From Acinetobacter sp. XH1741 (GTDB lineage: Bacteria; Pseudomonadota; Gammaproteobacteria; Pseudomonadales; Moraxellaceae): a DNA stretch of 64,000 nucleotides. This document shows positions 8,630 through 18,386 of the stretch, in pieces (the stretch's first letter is position 1; each line of letters starts with the position of its first letter). The translations under genes were made by a program, and so were the position numbers. The notes under the pieces were generated by a model. It was not told the origin of the DNA and made no database searches. It worked only from the letters and a program-made list of their open reading frames with translations. The stretch is taken from NCBI RefSeq assembly GCF_041021895.1, contig NZ_CP157428.1:434001-498000 (forward strand), given 5' to 3'.

Positions 8630-8705
8630 TCTAAGGCGCTCTAGCTTAGGTTTAGTCATTAAAACCTTTAGACAGTGACGCGAAAAGCTAAATAAGTTTA
8701 TTTGC

Positions 8706-8750
8706 AATCATCCAAAGAATTTAAAATTATTCTTTGGATGATTTTGAGTT
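8706..8750. terminator. Intrinsic terminator after the 399-aa gene
   Basis: A perfect 15-bp stem (8706-8720 with 8729-8743, AATCATCCAAAGAAT arm) with an 8-nt loop, followed by a T-rich stretch. Confidence 0.85.
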
Positions 8751-8854
8751 TTATCGCCATAAATCTGATTATAAAATTGAAATAGTCATAAATTTCATAT
8801 ACTTTAAATTGCTTAAAATTCACTCAAAAATAGTAACAATAAGATAGGCAAAAC

Positions 8855-9478
8855 ATGATTTCTTTAGAGCTGTTCATTACATTTTTAATGACTACAATTA
8901 TTTTTGCTTATATTCCGGGTCCAGCCATGCTGTATACCGCTGCACAAACGCTTTCCCGCGGTAGAAAATCGGGTTTAATGGCAGCATTTGGGATTTTTTT
9001 AGGAGGCTGTTTTCATATCATTGCCGCCTCTTTAGGCTTAACGACCATCTTTCAAATTATTCCAAAACTCTATGATATTATTAAAATTTTAGGTGCTTTG
9101 TATTTAGTTTGGTTAGGTATTAAATTAATTAGATCGTCCTCTACCCCAACTATTCAGCAAAATGTTGAAAATGGTCAGTTATCTTTAAGGCAGAGCATAC
9201 TGGTCGAAGTGTTAAACCCTAAAACCGCTATTTTTTATATCGCATTTTTACCTCAATTTATTAATACCTCATTCGATTTTCCAGTTTGGTCTCAATTCAT
9301 CATTTTAGGGCTAATTGTGAATCTGATCTTTGTATCTGCCGATGTGGTTTGTGTGTTTTTAGCCAATTATATTAGCCAAAAATTAACTAAATCGAACAAG
9401 CCCCAAAAATCTATGTCCGTGATGGGTGGACTCATTTTTATGGGGCTTGGCGTTTTTCTGGGCTTTAAAAACCAGTAG
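8855..9478 (+). CDS. LysE/RhtB-family amino-acid exporter
   Basis: A 207-aa hydrophobic protein with about six membrane segments. The N-terminal FAYIPGPAMLYTAAQTLSRGRKSGL carries the conserved PGP and the R-G-R turn of LysE/RhtB exporters. EVLNPKTAIFY in the middle is the second family signature. It should sit in the inner membrane and export an amino acid or derivative; the substrate cannot be read. It is convergent with murI, and the last 14 bp of the two genes overlap. An AGG ribosome site precedes the ATG. Confidence 0.92.
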   Translation: MISLELFITFLMTTIIFAYIPGPAMLYTAAQTLSRGRKSGLMAAFGIFLGGCFHIIAASLGLTTIFQIIPKLYDIIKILGALYLVWLGIKLIRSSSTPTIQQNVENGQLSLRQSILVEVLNPKTAIFYIAFLPQFINTSFDFPVWSQFIILGLIVNLIFVSADVVCVFLANYISQKLTKSNKPQKSMSVMGGLIFMGLGVFLGFKNQ

Positions 9479-10265
9479 TTTCTACAGGTAAACGTTTACC
9501 TAACAAAGAAAAAGTAACATCCGCAACTTCCAACGGGTCTGAACTGGTCCAAATAATATGATTTCCCTCATTTGGACTGTCAGAACTTAAATGATATTGA
9601 TTGAGCTGCCGAATTAATTGCGCTGTTACAGCTTCCGAAGGCTCAATAATTTGAATATCATCACCTACAATTTCCTGAATCGTATCCGAGACAAACGGAT
9701 AGTGTGTGCATCCTAAAATAATTGTATCCACTTTTTGTTCGACCAACGGCGCCAAAATATTTTCTAAATAATCCTTAACTTCCGCGGTATGTGCTTTGCC
9801 CGTTTCGATTTTTTCGGCTAAGCCAATACAAGGCACCAAAGACACTTTGATATTTTGTGCATAAGTTTCGATTAAACTTTTTAAGTTTTTACCCTTCACC
9901 GTGGTGGCAGTTGCCAAAACAGCAATATGCTTGCTCATGGTCATTGCCACAGCAGGTTTTACCGCTGGTTCTATCGCTATAAGTGGCACATTAATTTGCG
10001 CTCTAATGGTTTCAATCGCTACAGCCGTCATGGTGTTACAAGCAATCACGATCGCTTTGCATTTGCCATGATTAACGAGGTTTGAAATTAAATGCGTGGT
10101 TCGTGAAACAATCCAGCCACTTTCTCTATCGCCATAAGGCACGTATTTCGAGTCTGCAAAATAGATAATATCTTCATTCGGAAGCGCCTGCCGAATATGC
10201 TTAAACAGAGACAGCCCGCCTAAACCAGAATCAATCATTCCAATCGGGTTGTTATTGTTATTCAT
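9465..10265 (-). CDS. murI: Glutamate racemase
   Basis: A 266-aa cytosolic enzyme making D-glutamate for peptidoglycan. Motifs: IDSGLGGLSL (residues 11-20), SKYVPYGDR (about 39-47), catalytic Cys in ACNTMTA (about 75) and the second catalytic Cys in LGCTHYPF (about 186). Length is normal for MurI. It starts at an ATG with AGGAAAAACC in front and lies 23 bp downstream of the HAD phosphatase gene, so the two are probably co-transcribed. Confidence 0.96.
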   Translation of the reverse strand: MNNNNNPIGMIDSGLGGLSLFKHIRQALPNEDIIYFADSKYVPYGDRESGWIVSRTTHLISNLVNHGKCKAIVIACNTMTAVAIETIRAQINVPLIAIEPAVKPAVAMTMSKHIAVLATATTVKGKNLKSLIETYAQNIKVSLVPCIGLAEKIETGKAHTAEVKDYLENILAPLVEQKVDTIILGCTHYPFVSDTIQEIVGDDIQIIEPSEAVTAQLIRQLNQYHLSSDSPNEGNHIIWTSSDPLEVADVTFSLLGKRLPVETTGF

Positions 10266-10288
10266 GGTTTTTCCTACATTTGATGTCT

Positions 10289-10927
10289 TTAGAAAAATTC
10301 GTTCATGGTTGCCAAGTCTGTGAGCACGACTTTAGGCTGAATGGTTTTTAATTTTTCAGCCGATGTATAGCCCCAACCTACCGCAGCAAAATCAATACCT
10401 GCTTTATGCGCGGCTTCACCGTCAGTGGTTTGGTCGCCGACATAAATGGCTTGGTTTTTACTTAAGTCCAAAATGTTAAGAACATGTTTTATTCGCTTCG
10501 CTTTGCCAAATATAGACGAGCCACCATCAATATGGCTAAAAAGCTCACAGAGTTCTTTACCTAGTACATTTTGACAGTTTTCTTTAGAGTTTGAAGTAAT
10601 AATTGCGAGCGTATAACCCCGCTTATGCAGTTCAATTAAATGGTCGCGCATGCCTTCAAACAGATGAATTTCTTCATCTCTTTCTTTCATTAACCGAATA
10701 AAATCTTTCGCAATCCAAGGCAGTTTCCACCTAGAGACATTCATCTCTTTCATAATTTCTTTAGGCGTGAGTTGTTTGTAGTAATCAACTTCATGCTGTT
10801 CAACGGACTTAAATTTGTATTTGGAAGAAAGTTGATTTAAAACGCCCAGAAAAAAGTTAAAGGAGTCGACTAAAGTGCCATCTAAATCAAAAATAATAGC
10901 CTGATATTCTTTTAGGTTTTTGTCCAT
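10289..10927 (-). CDS. HAD-superfamily hydrolase, phosphoglycolate-phosphatase-like
   Basis: About 212 aa from ATG 10927 (an in-frame TTG at 10933 is less likely). HAD motif I is IIFDLDGTLVDS near the N-terminus (nucleophile and acid Asp), motif II is IITSNS (about 113), motif III Lys is in GKAKRIKH and motif IV is YVGDQTTDGEAA (about 163). A helical cap lies between motifs I and II, as in the Gph/PpaX subfamily. The substrate is not certain. It is upstream of murI in the same orientation. Confidence 0.88.
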   Translation of the reverse strand: MDKNLKEYQAIIFDLDGTLVDSFNFFLGVLNQLSSKYKFKSVEQHEVDYYKQLTPKEIMKEMNVSRWKLPWIAKDFIRLMKERDEEIHLFEGMRDHLIELHKRGYTLAIITSNSKENCQNVLGKELCELFSHIDGGSSIFGKAKRIKHVLNILDLSKNQAIYVGDQTTDGEAAHKAGIDFAAVGWGYTSAEKLKTIQPKVVLTDLATMNEFF

Positions 10928-11015
10928 TTTCAAGTTCGAAAATATATTTTTTATGATTATATTCTGTTTTTAAATCAGGCCCAACGAGGACCTGACCTAA
11001 ATTTTGAATTTTATT

Positions 11016-12842
11016 TTACGCTGCCGCTTTTTGTTCCTTTATCCAATTTTTAATACGGGCATCGAGTATATTTAAAGGCAAGGTTCCTGCGTTTAAGATC
11101 ATGTCGTGGAAGGCTTTTATGTCAAAACGATTTCCAAGCTCATGTTTCGCAAGCTCCCGTAGCTCTAAAATTTTGAGTTGTCCCATTTTGTATGCCAATG
11201 CTTGGGCAGGAATAGCAATATAGCGGTCTGCCTCTGCCTGAATATCAGGTTCATCTAAAGCTGAGTGTTCTCGCATAAAATCAATCATTTGCTGACGAGT
11301 CCACTTTTTATAGTGCACGCCAGTATCAACCACTAACCGACAAGCGCGGAATAACTCACTCGATAGTCGTCCATAGTCCGAAAGCGGGTCTTTATAAAAA
11401 CCAACATCTTTACCCAATTGCTCTGCGTAAAGTGCCCATCCTTCAATATAAGCGGTGTGGTTGGGCTGCTTACGGAACATCGGCAAATTTGGCAGGTTTT
11501 GGGCAATATCAATCTGCATATGGTGCCCGGGAATGGCTTCATGGTAAGCGGTCGCTTCCATTGATATTTTGGAACGTTCAGAGAAGTCCCCAGTATTTAC
11601 ATATACTTGTCCGGGGCGTGAGCCATCAGGTGTTCCTTGGTGATACTCGGCACCTGCCGCTTCTTTTTCTCGATATTGCTCTACAGGTAAAACTTCGACT
11701 TTATTTTTGGGCAATAAACCAAACAGCTTCGGCAACTCTGGTTGCATTTGGGCGATATATCCGCGATAAATCTCTAAAATTTCTTCACGAGATTTTGGGA
11801 AAACCGCAGGATTTGTTTTTAAGGATTGTTGGAAACTTTTTAAGTCATTGAAACCTTGTGCTTTGGCAATTTTCAGCATTTCCGCTTCTATACGGGCAAC
11901 TTCTTTTAACCCCAATTGATGAATATTTTCAGGGCTTTCCAAGGTGGTCGTATTATTTTCTACATAATAGCGATAAAGCTCATCACCGTTTGGCAAGCTC
12001 CATATCCCCTCATGCTGTCGCCCATGGGGTAAGTAGTCTTTCTGAATAAACGTACCTAGTTTTTGATAAGCGGGGCGAACTTGCTGATCTATGGCTTGTA
12101 GTATTTCACGACTTAAACGTTCTTGTTCTGCTTTCGAAATGTTTTTTGGAAATTGCTTTAATGGCGAAGCAAAAACACTATCCTTCCCTGCTGGCGTTGC
12201 AATGCTATTAATCTGCTTTGCCACCTTTTCAATTAAATACTTGGGTGGCATCAAGCCATCTTTTTGTCCTTGTTTCGCTAACTCAATACCTTGATCAAGA
12301 ATAAGAGGGATTTGTTTTAAACGAGCAATATAGTCTTGGTATTGTTTAGTATTATTAAATGGAATCGAACTAATAAATCCCGGAAATTGTAAATGCAGCC
12401 CCCACATTTGATTGAAAGGCATCTCATAGAGTTTCAAATCATAACTTTTTAGTGTCTCTTTCAACTGATAAATCATTAAGTCTTTATTTAATTGATCAGT
12501 TGCTGAAAACCCTGTGCTATCAATTGCTTCAAAACGTTTTAAAAAATTTTGAGTAGTTTTTTTATCTTTCTCGATCTGATTTTTTGAAACCTCGGTCCAA
12601 CGATTGTTGTAGCGTAAATCGCCTAATGTCGTTGCAGTTTCAGGATTATTTTTCAAAGTATATTCCCACTGTTCTTGTAAAAGCTGGTTTAAAGCTTTCA
12701 CCCGAACAGAGACATTACTGTTTGGTTTAGATTGTGATTTTTCGATGGTATTTGTATTTATTTCGGGGCTTGCAGCATCAGACGAATGAGACATCCAAAA
12801 TAAAACACTGATACAAGCAAAATGTAAGGTTCTGTTTTTCAT
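11016..12842 (-). CDS. DUF885 family protein, secreted, peptidase-like
   Basis: A 608-aa product with an N-terminal signal sequence (HFACISVLFWMSHSSDA). The family hallmark YHEAIPGHHMQ (bases near 11518-11550) looks like a zinc site of HExxxHH type, and a distal Glu in AYIEGWALYAEQLG supports a metallopeptidase fold. Length is usual for DUF885. It is probably periplasmic and its substrate is unknown. Transcribed alone; the upstream spacer to hutG contains the hut terminator. Confidence 0.9.
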   Translation of the reverse strand: MKNRTLHFACISVLFWMSHSSDAASPEINTNTIEKSQSKPNSNVSVRVKALNQLLQEQWEYTLKNNPETATTLGDLRYNNRWTEVSKNQIEKDKKTTQNFLKRFEAIDSTGFSATDQLNKDLMIYQLKETLKSYDLKLYEMPFNQMWGLHLQFPGFISSIPFNNTKQYQDYIARLKQIPLILDQGIELAKQGQKDGLMPPKYLIEKVAKQINSIATPAGKDSVFASPLKQFPKNISKAEQERLSREILQAIDQQVRPAYQKLGTFIQKDYLPHGRQHEGIWSLPNGDELYRYYVENNTTTLESPENIHQLGLKEVARIEAEMLKIAKAQGFNDLKSFQQSLKTNPAVFPKSREEILEIYRGYIAQMQPELPKLFGLLPKNKVEVLPVEQYREKEAAGAEYHQGTPDGSRPGQVYVNTGDFSERSKISMEATAYHEAIPGHHMQIDIAQNLPNLPMFRKQPNHTAYIEGWALYAEQLGKDVGFYKDPLSDYGRLSSELFRACRLVVDTGVHYKKWTRQQMIDFMREHSALDEPDIQAEADRYIAIPAQALAYKMGQLKILELRELAKHELGNRFDIKAFHDMILNAGTLPLNILDARIKNWIKEQKAAA

Positions 12843-13034
12843 TTAATTATCCAGACATATTTAATGAAGTTTAAAATATAGACAAAACAAATTACGTGCC
12901 AAGCAGCCTATAAAATAGTGTAAAAATCGAGTATTTTTTTAACTCAATGATTTTATAAATTAATTTTCTTTTGAATTAAATTATTTATAGTTGCTATCTA
13001 TATTCCGTATCTGACTTTAAGGGTTTGGAAACTT

Positions 13035-13074
13035 AAAAAAAAGCGCACGTGAGCGATCACAGTGCACTTTTCAT
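13035..13074 (-). terminator. Terminator of the hutUHTIG operon
   Basis: On the minus strand AGTGCAC and GTGCGCT arms (one G-U pair) form a hairpin followed by eight T (13035-13042 complement). It lies 22 bp after the hutG stop. Confidence 0.75.
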
Positions 13075-13095
13075 TTTTACATTAAAAATTGTTTC

Positions 13096-14016
13096 TTAAG
13101 AAAACAAATATTGATAAACAATATATGCAGCCAGTTTTGCTGTTCTATTGTCTAAATCAAATTTTGGATTGCACTCGGCAATATCTAAAAGTTTGATTTT
13201 TCCAGTCTCTTGAATATGCTTAAAAATTGCTTCAAAAGTGGCTAAATCAATGCCTTTTACAGCAGGTGCACTGACTCCCGGTGCAACCGCAGCCGCAAAG
13301 ACATCTAAGTCAATCGTAACGTACAAACAGTCTACTTTTTCAATAAAAGCATCCACCGCTGCAAGCACGTTTGGTAGGTTAAAAATATTAACCTCATGAT
13401 CTCTTAAATATGAGCAATTTAAAGCATCGGCGGTATCAAACAAAACTTTAGTATTGGCATGGTTAGCAACCCCAATACATAAGTAATTAAATTGTTTTTG
13501 ATACTCTTCTGAAAGTCGAGCCGCTTGTAAAAAAGGTGTTCCAGAAGTGGCATGCTCTGCTTCACGCAAATCAAAATGGGCATCGAAATTAATAATACCT
13601 ATTTTTTTATCTGGCGCGTTGGCTTGTACATATTGGAATAGACCGCTAAAGCTACCAAAAGCGACTTCATGTCCACCGCCTAATACAACAGGTTTTAGGC
13701 CATGTTGCAGGCTATTTGCAACTTGTTCCGCTAACTCAGTTTGTGCTTGCTCTAAGTTCTCATATTCACAAGTCACTGTACCCAAATCGACAATACTGAC
13801 TGGGCGATGAATCGGTAAGTTAGCCAATTGTGTGCGAATCGCATCTGGCGCATCGGCAGCACCGACGCGGCCTTTGTTACGTTTCACGCCTTCATCAGAG
13901 CTAAAGCCAATCAGGGCAAATTCGGCATGTTGGTTTTTATTCACAATATGATGGATACGTTGGTGTGCTTCACCCTCGCCATCATGTCGGCCTTGCCATT
14001 TAAATGTGTGATTCAT
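13096..14016 (-). CDS. hutG: Formimidoylglutamase
   Basis: The last step of histidine breakdown, formiminoglutamate to glutamate plus formamide, by an arginase-family enzyme. Manganese-site motifs are GGGHEVAFG (about 127), NFDAHFDLR (about 153) and IDLDVFAAAVAPG (about 241). The start is placed at ATG 14016 (MNHTFKWQG), 10 bp after the hutI stop; the frame is open to 14127, but that would put 37 extra residues inside hutI. The predicted 306 aa match the family. Last gene of the hut operon. Confidence 0.93.
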   Translation of the reverse strand: MNHTFKWQGRHDGEGEAHQRIHHIVNKNQHAEFALIGFSSDEGVKRNKGRVGAADAPDAIRTQLANLPIHRPVSIVDLGTVTCEYENLEQAQTELAEQVANSLQHGLKPVVLGGGHEVAFGSFSGLFQYVQANAPDKKIGIINFDAHFDLREAEHATSGTPFLQAARLSEEYQKQFNYLCIGVANHANTKVLFDTADALNCSYLRDHEVNIFNLPNVLAAVDAFIEKVDCLYVTIDLDVFAAAVAPGVSAPAVKGIDLATFEAIFKHIQETGKIKLLDIAECNPKFDLDNRTAKLAAYIVYQYLFS

Positions 14017-14026
14017 ATGACACCGT

Positions 14027-15232
14027 TTAAAAAATAACTTCTTGTCCATGCTGAACCACTCGCTTAGGCAAATCTCCGCCAAGCCAGTAAACAATTTCAG
14101 ATGGATGCTCAATATCCCAAGCCACAAAGTCAGCGACTTTACCTTGCTCTAAACTACCGTGCGTTTGCTCTAAACCAAGCGCTTGTGCCGCATGAATGGT
14201 GACACCCGCTAATGCTTGCTCAGGCGTTAAACGGAATAACGTACTGCCCATATTCAGCATTAAACGCACAGAAAGTGCCGGAGATGTACCCGGATTTAAA
14301 TCACTCGACAGCGCAATACGCACGCCATGTTTAATGAGGCTTTCAATTGGGGGGTATTGTGTTTCACGCAATAAATAAAAGGCACCCGGTAGTAACACAG
14401 CAACCGTGCCCGACTCTGCCATCGCTTTGACATCGTCTTCGGTCATGTACTCTAAATGGTCAGCCGACAAAGCATGATAACGTGCTGCCAAGCTTGAACC
14501 GCCTAGCGATGAAAGCTGTTCAGCATGAAGCTTAACGGGTAAACCCAATGATTGTGCTGTTTTAAAAACACGTTCAACCTGAGCTGGTGAAAAGGCTAAA
14601 TGCTCACAGAAAGCATCCACTGCATCGACCAAACCTTCAGCATGCAATTTAGGCAGCATTTCTGTACAGATATGCTCGATATAAGCATCGCTTTGGTCTT
14701 TGTATTCTGGTGGTAAAGCATGAGCAGCCAAACAGGTGCTTTTGACCGTCATTGGTAATTTTTCACCAATTTGACGGATCACACGCAGCATTTTGCGCTC
14801 ATTTTCGTAGTTAAGTCCGTAGCCAGACTTAATTTCGATGGTCGTTACACCATCTTGCTGCATACAGCGAATACGTTTTAATGCTGAGTTCAGTAATTGT
14901 TCTTCGCTGGCTTCTCGGGTTGCACGTACTGTACTTGCAATACCGCCACCGCTCGCCGCAATTTCAGCATAACTTACGCCTTCTAAGCGCTTTTCAAACT
15001 CAACGCTACGGTTGCCACCAAAAACACTATGCGTATGACAGTCGATGAACCCTGGGGTTACCCAAGCTCCATTTAAGTCAACTGTTTCGGAATAAGTGTC
15101 GGCAGGAAGTTGTTGTTGTTTTCCAATCCAGTGGATGAGATGCCCTTCGGTAACAATCGCAGCATCTTCGATATAAGAATATTGCCCATTTTGCATGGTG
15201 GCAATATGGCAGTTCTGCCAAAGTTTTTTCAT
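14027..15232 (-). CDS. hutI: Imidazolonepropionase
   Basis: Third enzyme of histidine degradation, hydrolysing imidazolone-propionate to formiminoglutamate. An amidohydrolase with the metal motif [14 protein letters not shown] (residues about 67-80), KSGYGL (about 140), LHAEQLSS (about 235), DHLEYM (about 255) and SSDLNPGT (about 309). Start at ATG 15232 (MKKLWQN), behind GAGG 9 nt upstream; the longer frame from 15268 adds 12 residues without a better ribosome site. The product is 401 aa. It lies between the permease and hutG. Confidence 0.95.
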   Translation of the reverse strand: MKKLWQNCHIATMQNGQYSYIEDAAIVTEGHLIHWIGKQQQLPADTYSETVDLNGAWVTPGFIDCHTHSVFGGNRSVEFEKRLEGVSYAEIAASGGGIASTVRATREASEEQLLNSALKRIRCMQQDGVTTIEIKSGYGLNYENERKMLRVIRQIGEKLPMTVKSTCLAAHALPPEYKDQSDAYIEHICTEMLPKLHAEGLVDAVDAFCEHLAFSPAQVERVFKTAQSLGLPVKLHAEQLSSLGGSSLAARYHALSADHLEYMTEDDVKAMAESGTVAVLLPGAFYLLRETQYPPIESLIKHGVRIALSSDLNPGTSPALSVRLMLNMGSTLFRLTPEQALAGVTIHAAQALGLEQTHGSLEQGKVADFVAWDIEHPSEIVYWLGGDLPKRVVQHGQEVIF

Positions 15233-15283
15233 TAGCCTATCCTCGAAACTGCCCAACAGTAAAACCATTGGGCAGTTGATTTG

Positions 15284-16696
15284 TTAGCTTTCCATTTCTA
15301 TGTTTTGCTGGACAGGCTCACTTTCCTTTCCCAAGCTTTGCTCCGGCTTTACCCAAATGCGATACGCAATGGTTAACAGAGCAAGCCATGCCGCACCTAC
15401 ATAAATTGCAGGACGCGAGTCTGGGAAGTAACCCATCATCACTAAAATGAACACCATAAACCCGATTGCGAAAGCAGGAGCATATGGCCAGCCAAATACA
15501 GGGAAATCCAGTGCCTTAATTTCAGCAGTAGATAATTTACGGCGCATTGCCACTTGCGAAAGCAAGATCATGAGCCATACCCAAACGGTTGCAAACGTTG
15601 CAATTGATGCAATGATGACAAATACATTTTCAGGAATCAGGTAGTTCAACACTACGCCAATTAACAGCACGCCAGCCATAACCACAACAGTCATCCATGG
15701 CACACCATTACGTGATAATTTTTGGAAAATTCGAGGTGCTTGACCACGATTTGCCATACCGTACAACATACGGCCGGCACCAAACACATCACTGTTAATT
15801 GCTGAAATTGCAGCAGTTACCACCACAACGTTTAGAATATTTGCAGCAGATTTAATGCCTAAGTTTTCAAAAATTTGTACAAACGGACTGCCTTGGCTAC
15901 CAATCTGGTTCCATGGGAAAATCGACATAAGTACAAAAATAGTGAGTACATAGAACAGTAAAATACGTACTGGAACGGCATTAATTGCTTTTGGTAAGGT
16001 GGTTTTCGGGTCTTGTGACTCACCTGCGGTTAAACCAATAATCTCGATACCGCCAAAGGCAAACACAACTACAGATAAACATCCAATCAAACCTGCAATA
16101 CCATGCGGCATGAAACCGTCATAAATCCATAGGTTTTGAATTCCCGGTACAACACTGCTGTGGTCAACGTGGAAGCCGTAGAACATGAGACCTAAGCCAC
16201 CTAAAATCATGGCAACAATGGCACTGACTTTGACAATTGAAAGCCAAAATTCAAGTTCACCAAAGACTTTTACATGAATAAGGTTAATCGCGCCTAAGAA
16301 CATGATCAGAGACAAAATCCAGATCCACCGCGGCACATCGGGATACCAGAACCCCATATAAATACCAAACGCAGTGACATCGGCAATTGCAACGATCACC
16401 ATCTCAAAAACATAAGTCCAACCTGTGGTAAAACCAGCCAACGGGCCAATGTACTGAGATGCATAGTGGCTGAATGAGCCAGAGACAGGGTTATGGACAG
16501 CCATCTCACCCAGTGCGCGCATAACGATATAAATTGCAATCCCTGCAACGATATACGCGAGTAATACTGAAGGCCCTGCCATTTTAATGGCAGTTGCCGA
16601 TCCATAGAAAAGCCCAGTTCCAATTGCTGAGCCCAATGCCAAGAAACGAATATGGCGGGTGTTTAAGCCCCGCTGTAGTGTGGAGTTTTGTGACAT
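15284..16696 (-). CDS. hutT: Amino-acid permease of the hut operon (probable histidine importer)
   Basis: A 470-aa APC-superfamily transporter with 12 predicted membrane segments. The AAT-family start [22 protein letters not shown], the conserved [17 protein letters not shown] and [15 protein letters not shown] are all present. Start at ATG 16696 because the GGAG ribosome site lies 6-7 nt before it; the ATG at 16708 would lie upstream of that site. By itself it resembles proline/aromatic permeases; its place between hutH and hutI makes histidine or urocanate the likely substrate, the gene called hutT in Acinetobacter. Confidence 0.88.
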   Translation of the reverse strand: MSQNSTLQRGLNTRHIRFLALGSAIGTGLFYGSATAIKMAGPSVLLAYIVAGIAIYIVMRALGEMAVHNPVSGSFSHYASQYIGPLAGFTTGWTYVFEMVIVAIADVTAFGIYMGFWYPDVPRWIWILSLIMFLGAINLIHVKVFGELEFWLSIVKVSAIVAMILGGLGLMFYGFHVDHSSVVPGIQNLWIYDGFMPHGIAGLIGCLSVVVFAFGGIEIIGLTAGESQDPKTTLPKAINAVPVRILLFYVLTIFVLMSIFPWNQIGSQGSPFVQIFENLGIKSAANILNVVVVTAAISAINSDVFGAGRMLYGMANRGQAPRIFQKLSRNGVPWMTVVVMAGVLLIGVVLNYLIPENVFVIIASIATFATVWVWLMILLSQVAMRRKLSTAEIKALDFPVFGWPYAPAFAIGFMVFILVMMGYFPDSRPAIYVGAAWLALLTIAYRIWVKPEQSLGKESEPVQQNIEMES

Positions 16697-16732
16697 TTTA
16701 ATCTCCAATCCTTGAGGAAATTTAGTTGGATT

Positions 16733-16751
16733 CGGTCACTCCATGTGACCG
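16733..16751. promoter_or_regulatory. Intercistronic hairpin hutH-hutT
   Basis: CGGTCAC (16733-16739) pairs perfectly with GTGACCG (16745-16751) around a 5-nt loop in the 64-bp spacer. There is no U-run on the hut strand, so it is more likely an mRNA-stability or processing hairpin than a terminator. Confidence 0.45.
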
Positions 16752-16760
16752 TTTTATCAA

Positions 16761-18299
16761 TCACACTTCAGATAAACTAGGGAGCAGTTTTGGAATGAGT
16801 AACTTGTTTAGGCAACCACTCGCAAGCAATTCGCTAGCCTGTTCAATATCAGGAGCAAAGAAACGATCTTCGCTGTAGTAAGGAACTTGATCGCGCAAGA
16901 TTTTACGAGCTTGTTCAAGTTTAGGCGAGCTTTTTAAACCTTCACGGAAGTCTAAACCCTGACAAGCGCCTAACCATTCAACAGCTAAAATGCCACGAAC
17001 GTTGTCAGCCATATACCAAAGTCGCTTACCAGCATTCGGAGCCATTGATACATGGTCTTCCTGATTGGCAGATGTTGGTAAACTATCAACACTTGCAGGA
17101 TGTGCTAGTGCCTTATTATCGCTCGCAAGTGCTGCTGCTGTCACTTGTGCAATCATAAAGCCTGAGTTAACCCCACCATTTGCCACCAAGAACGGTGGAA
17201 GTTGTGACATGTGGCGGTCCATCATCATCGAAATACGACGTTCTGACAGTGAGCCAATTTCTGCAATTGCCAATGCTAAATTATCGGCCGCCATTGCAAC
17301 AGGTTCCGCGTGGAAGTTACCACCAGAAATCACGTCGCCTTGTTCAGCAAAAACAAGCGGGTTATCCGATACAGCATTTGCTTCAATTGCTAATACTTCA
17401 GCCGCCTGACGGATTTGGGTTAAACATGCACCCATCACCTGTGGTTGGCAACGTAAAGAATATGGGTCTTGAACTTTGCTACAGTCTTCGTGTGAATGTG
17501 CAATTTCACTTGAGTCTGTTAATAGGTCACGATACGCCGCAGCCACATCAATTTGACCACGTTGACCACGTACTTCGTGAATACGCGCATCGAATGGTGC
17601 ACGTGAACCCAGCATTGCTTCAACGCTTAAGCCACCACAAACCGTTGCAGCAGCAAATAAATCTTCAGCTTCAAACAAGCCACGTAACGCATAAGCCGTT
17701 GAAACTTGTGTACCGTTTAAAAGTGCCAAACCTTCTTTAGCTGCTAAAGAAATCGGTTCTAAACCTGCAACTTTTAAAGCTTCAACTGCTGGTAACCATT
17801 CACCTTTATAACGTGCTTTACCTTCACCAAGTAAAACTAAAGACATGTGTGCAAGTGGTGCTAAGTCACCTGATGCACCTACTGAACCTTTCAGTGGAAT
17901 GTGCGGATAAACTTCGGCATTAATTAAAGCCAACAAAGCATCAATCACTTTACGACGAATACCCGAGAAACCTCGCGCCAAGCTGTTTGCTTTTAACAAA
18001 ATAATTAAGCGAACCATTGCATCATCAAGTGCTTCACCCACACCTGCTGCATGCGAAAGAACTAATGAACGCTGTAATTTTTCTAAGTCTTCAGGCGCAA
18101 TCTTGGTCGAAGCAAGCAAGCCAAAGCCCGTATTAATACCGTAAGCTGTACGTCCTTCATTTACAATTTTCTCAACACAAGCCACGCTCGCGTTAATTGC
18201 AGATGAAGCACTTTCATCTAATTTCACTTTAATTGGATTGAGGTAAGCTTGACGTAAATCGGCTAAGGTCAGTTTTCCCGGTTGGATCAATAATTCCAT
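16761..18299 (-). CDS. hutH: Histidine ammonia-lyase
   Basis: Converts L-histidine to urocanate and ammonia. 512 aa, the usual length. The Ala-Ser-Gly that forms the MIO cofactor is in [15 protein letters not shown] (about 141-155). The substrate loop YGINTGFG (about 53-60), NGTQ (about 195) and the C-terminal [11 protein letters not shown] are also present. Start ATG 18299 has AGGAAG 5-7 nt upstream. In A. baumannii HutH is reported to free zinc held by histidine, which fits zigA and zrlA being nearby. Confidence 0.97.
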   Translation of the reverse strand: MELLIQPGKLTLADLRQAYLNPIKVKLDESASSAINASVACVEKIVNEGRTAYGINTGFGLLASTKIAPEDLEKLQRSLVLSHAAGVGEALDDAMVRLIILLKANSLARGFSGIRRKVIDALLALINAEVYPHIPLKGSVGASGDLAPLAHMSLVLLGEGKARYKGEWLPAVEALKVAGLEPISLAAKEGLALLNGTQVSTAYALRGLFEAEDLFAAATVCGGLSVEAMLGSRAPFDARIHEVRGQRGQIDVAAAYRDLLTDSSEIAHSHEDCSKVQDPYSLRCQPQVMGACLTQIRQAAEVLAIEANAVSDNPLVFAEQGDVISGGNFHAEPVAMAADNLALAIAEIGSLSERRISMMMDRHMSQLPPFLVANGGVNSGFMIAQVTAAALASDNKALAHPASVDSLPTSANQEDHVSMAPNAGKRLWYMADNVRGILAVEWLGACQGLDFREGLKSSPKLEQARKILRDQVPYYSEDRFFAPDIEQASELLASGCLNKLLIPKLLPSLSEV

Positions 18300-18337
18300 G
18301 TTGGCTTCCTAATTTTTTGCACTATATTCTGCTGAGA

Positions 18338-18367
18338 CGGTGCTTTTCACAATTGCAAAAAGCACCG
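18338..18367. promoter_or_regulatory. Intercistronic hairpin hutU-hutH
   Basis: CGGTGCTTTT (18338-18347) pairs with AAAAGCACCG (18358-18367) in the 87-bp spacer between hutU and hutH. There is no U-run after the stem on the hut strand, so it would adjust mRNA stability or read-through and not end the operon. Confidence 0.5.
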
Positions 18368-18386
18368 CTTGTTCTTCCATGTATTT

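Noticed and set aside
11432..12294. Plus-strand ORFs of 60-140 aa across the DUF885 gene
   Set aside because: Shadows of the long minus-strand gene, which has the family motif and signal peptide.
14016..14127. Longer hutG start inside hutI
   Set aside because: The extension does not resemble formimidoylglutamase; ATG 14016 gives normal length and operon spacing.
17065..17740. Overlapping plus-strand ORFs (114 and 186 aa) in hutH
   Set aside because: Antisense of hutH; composition mirrors the coding strand and no start signals are present.
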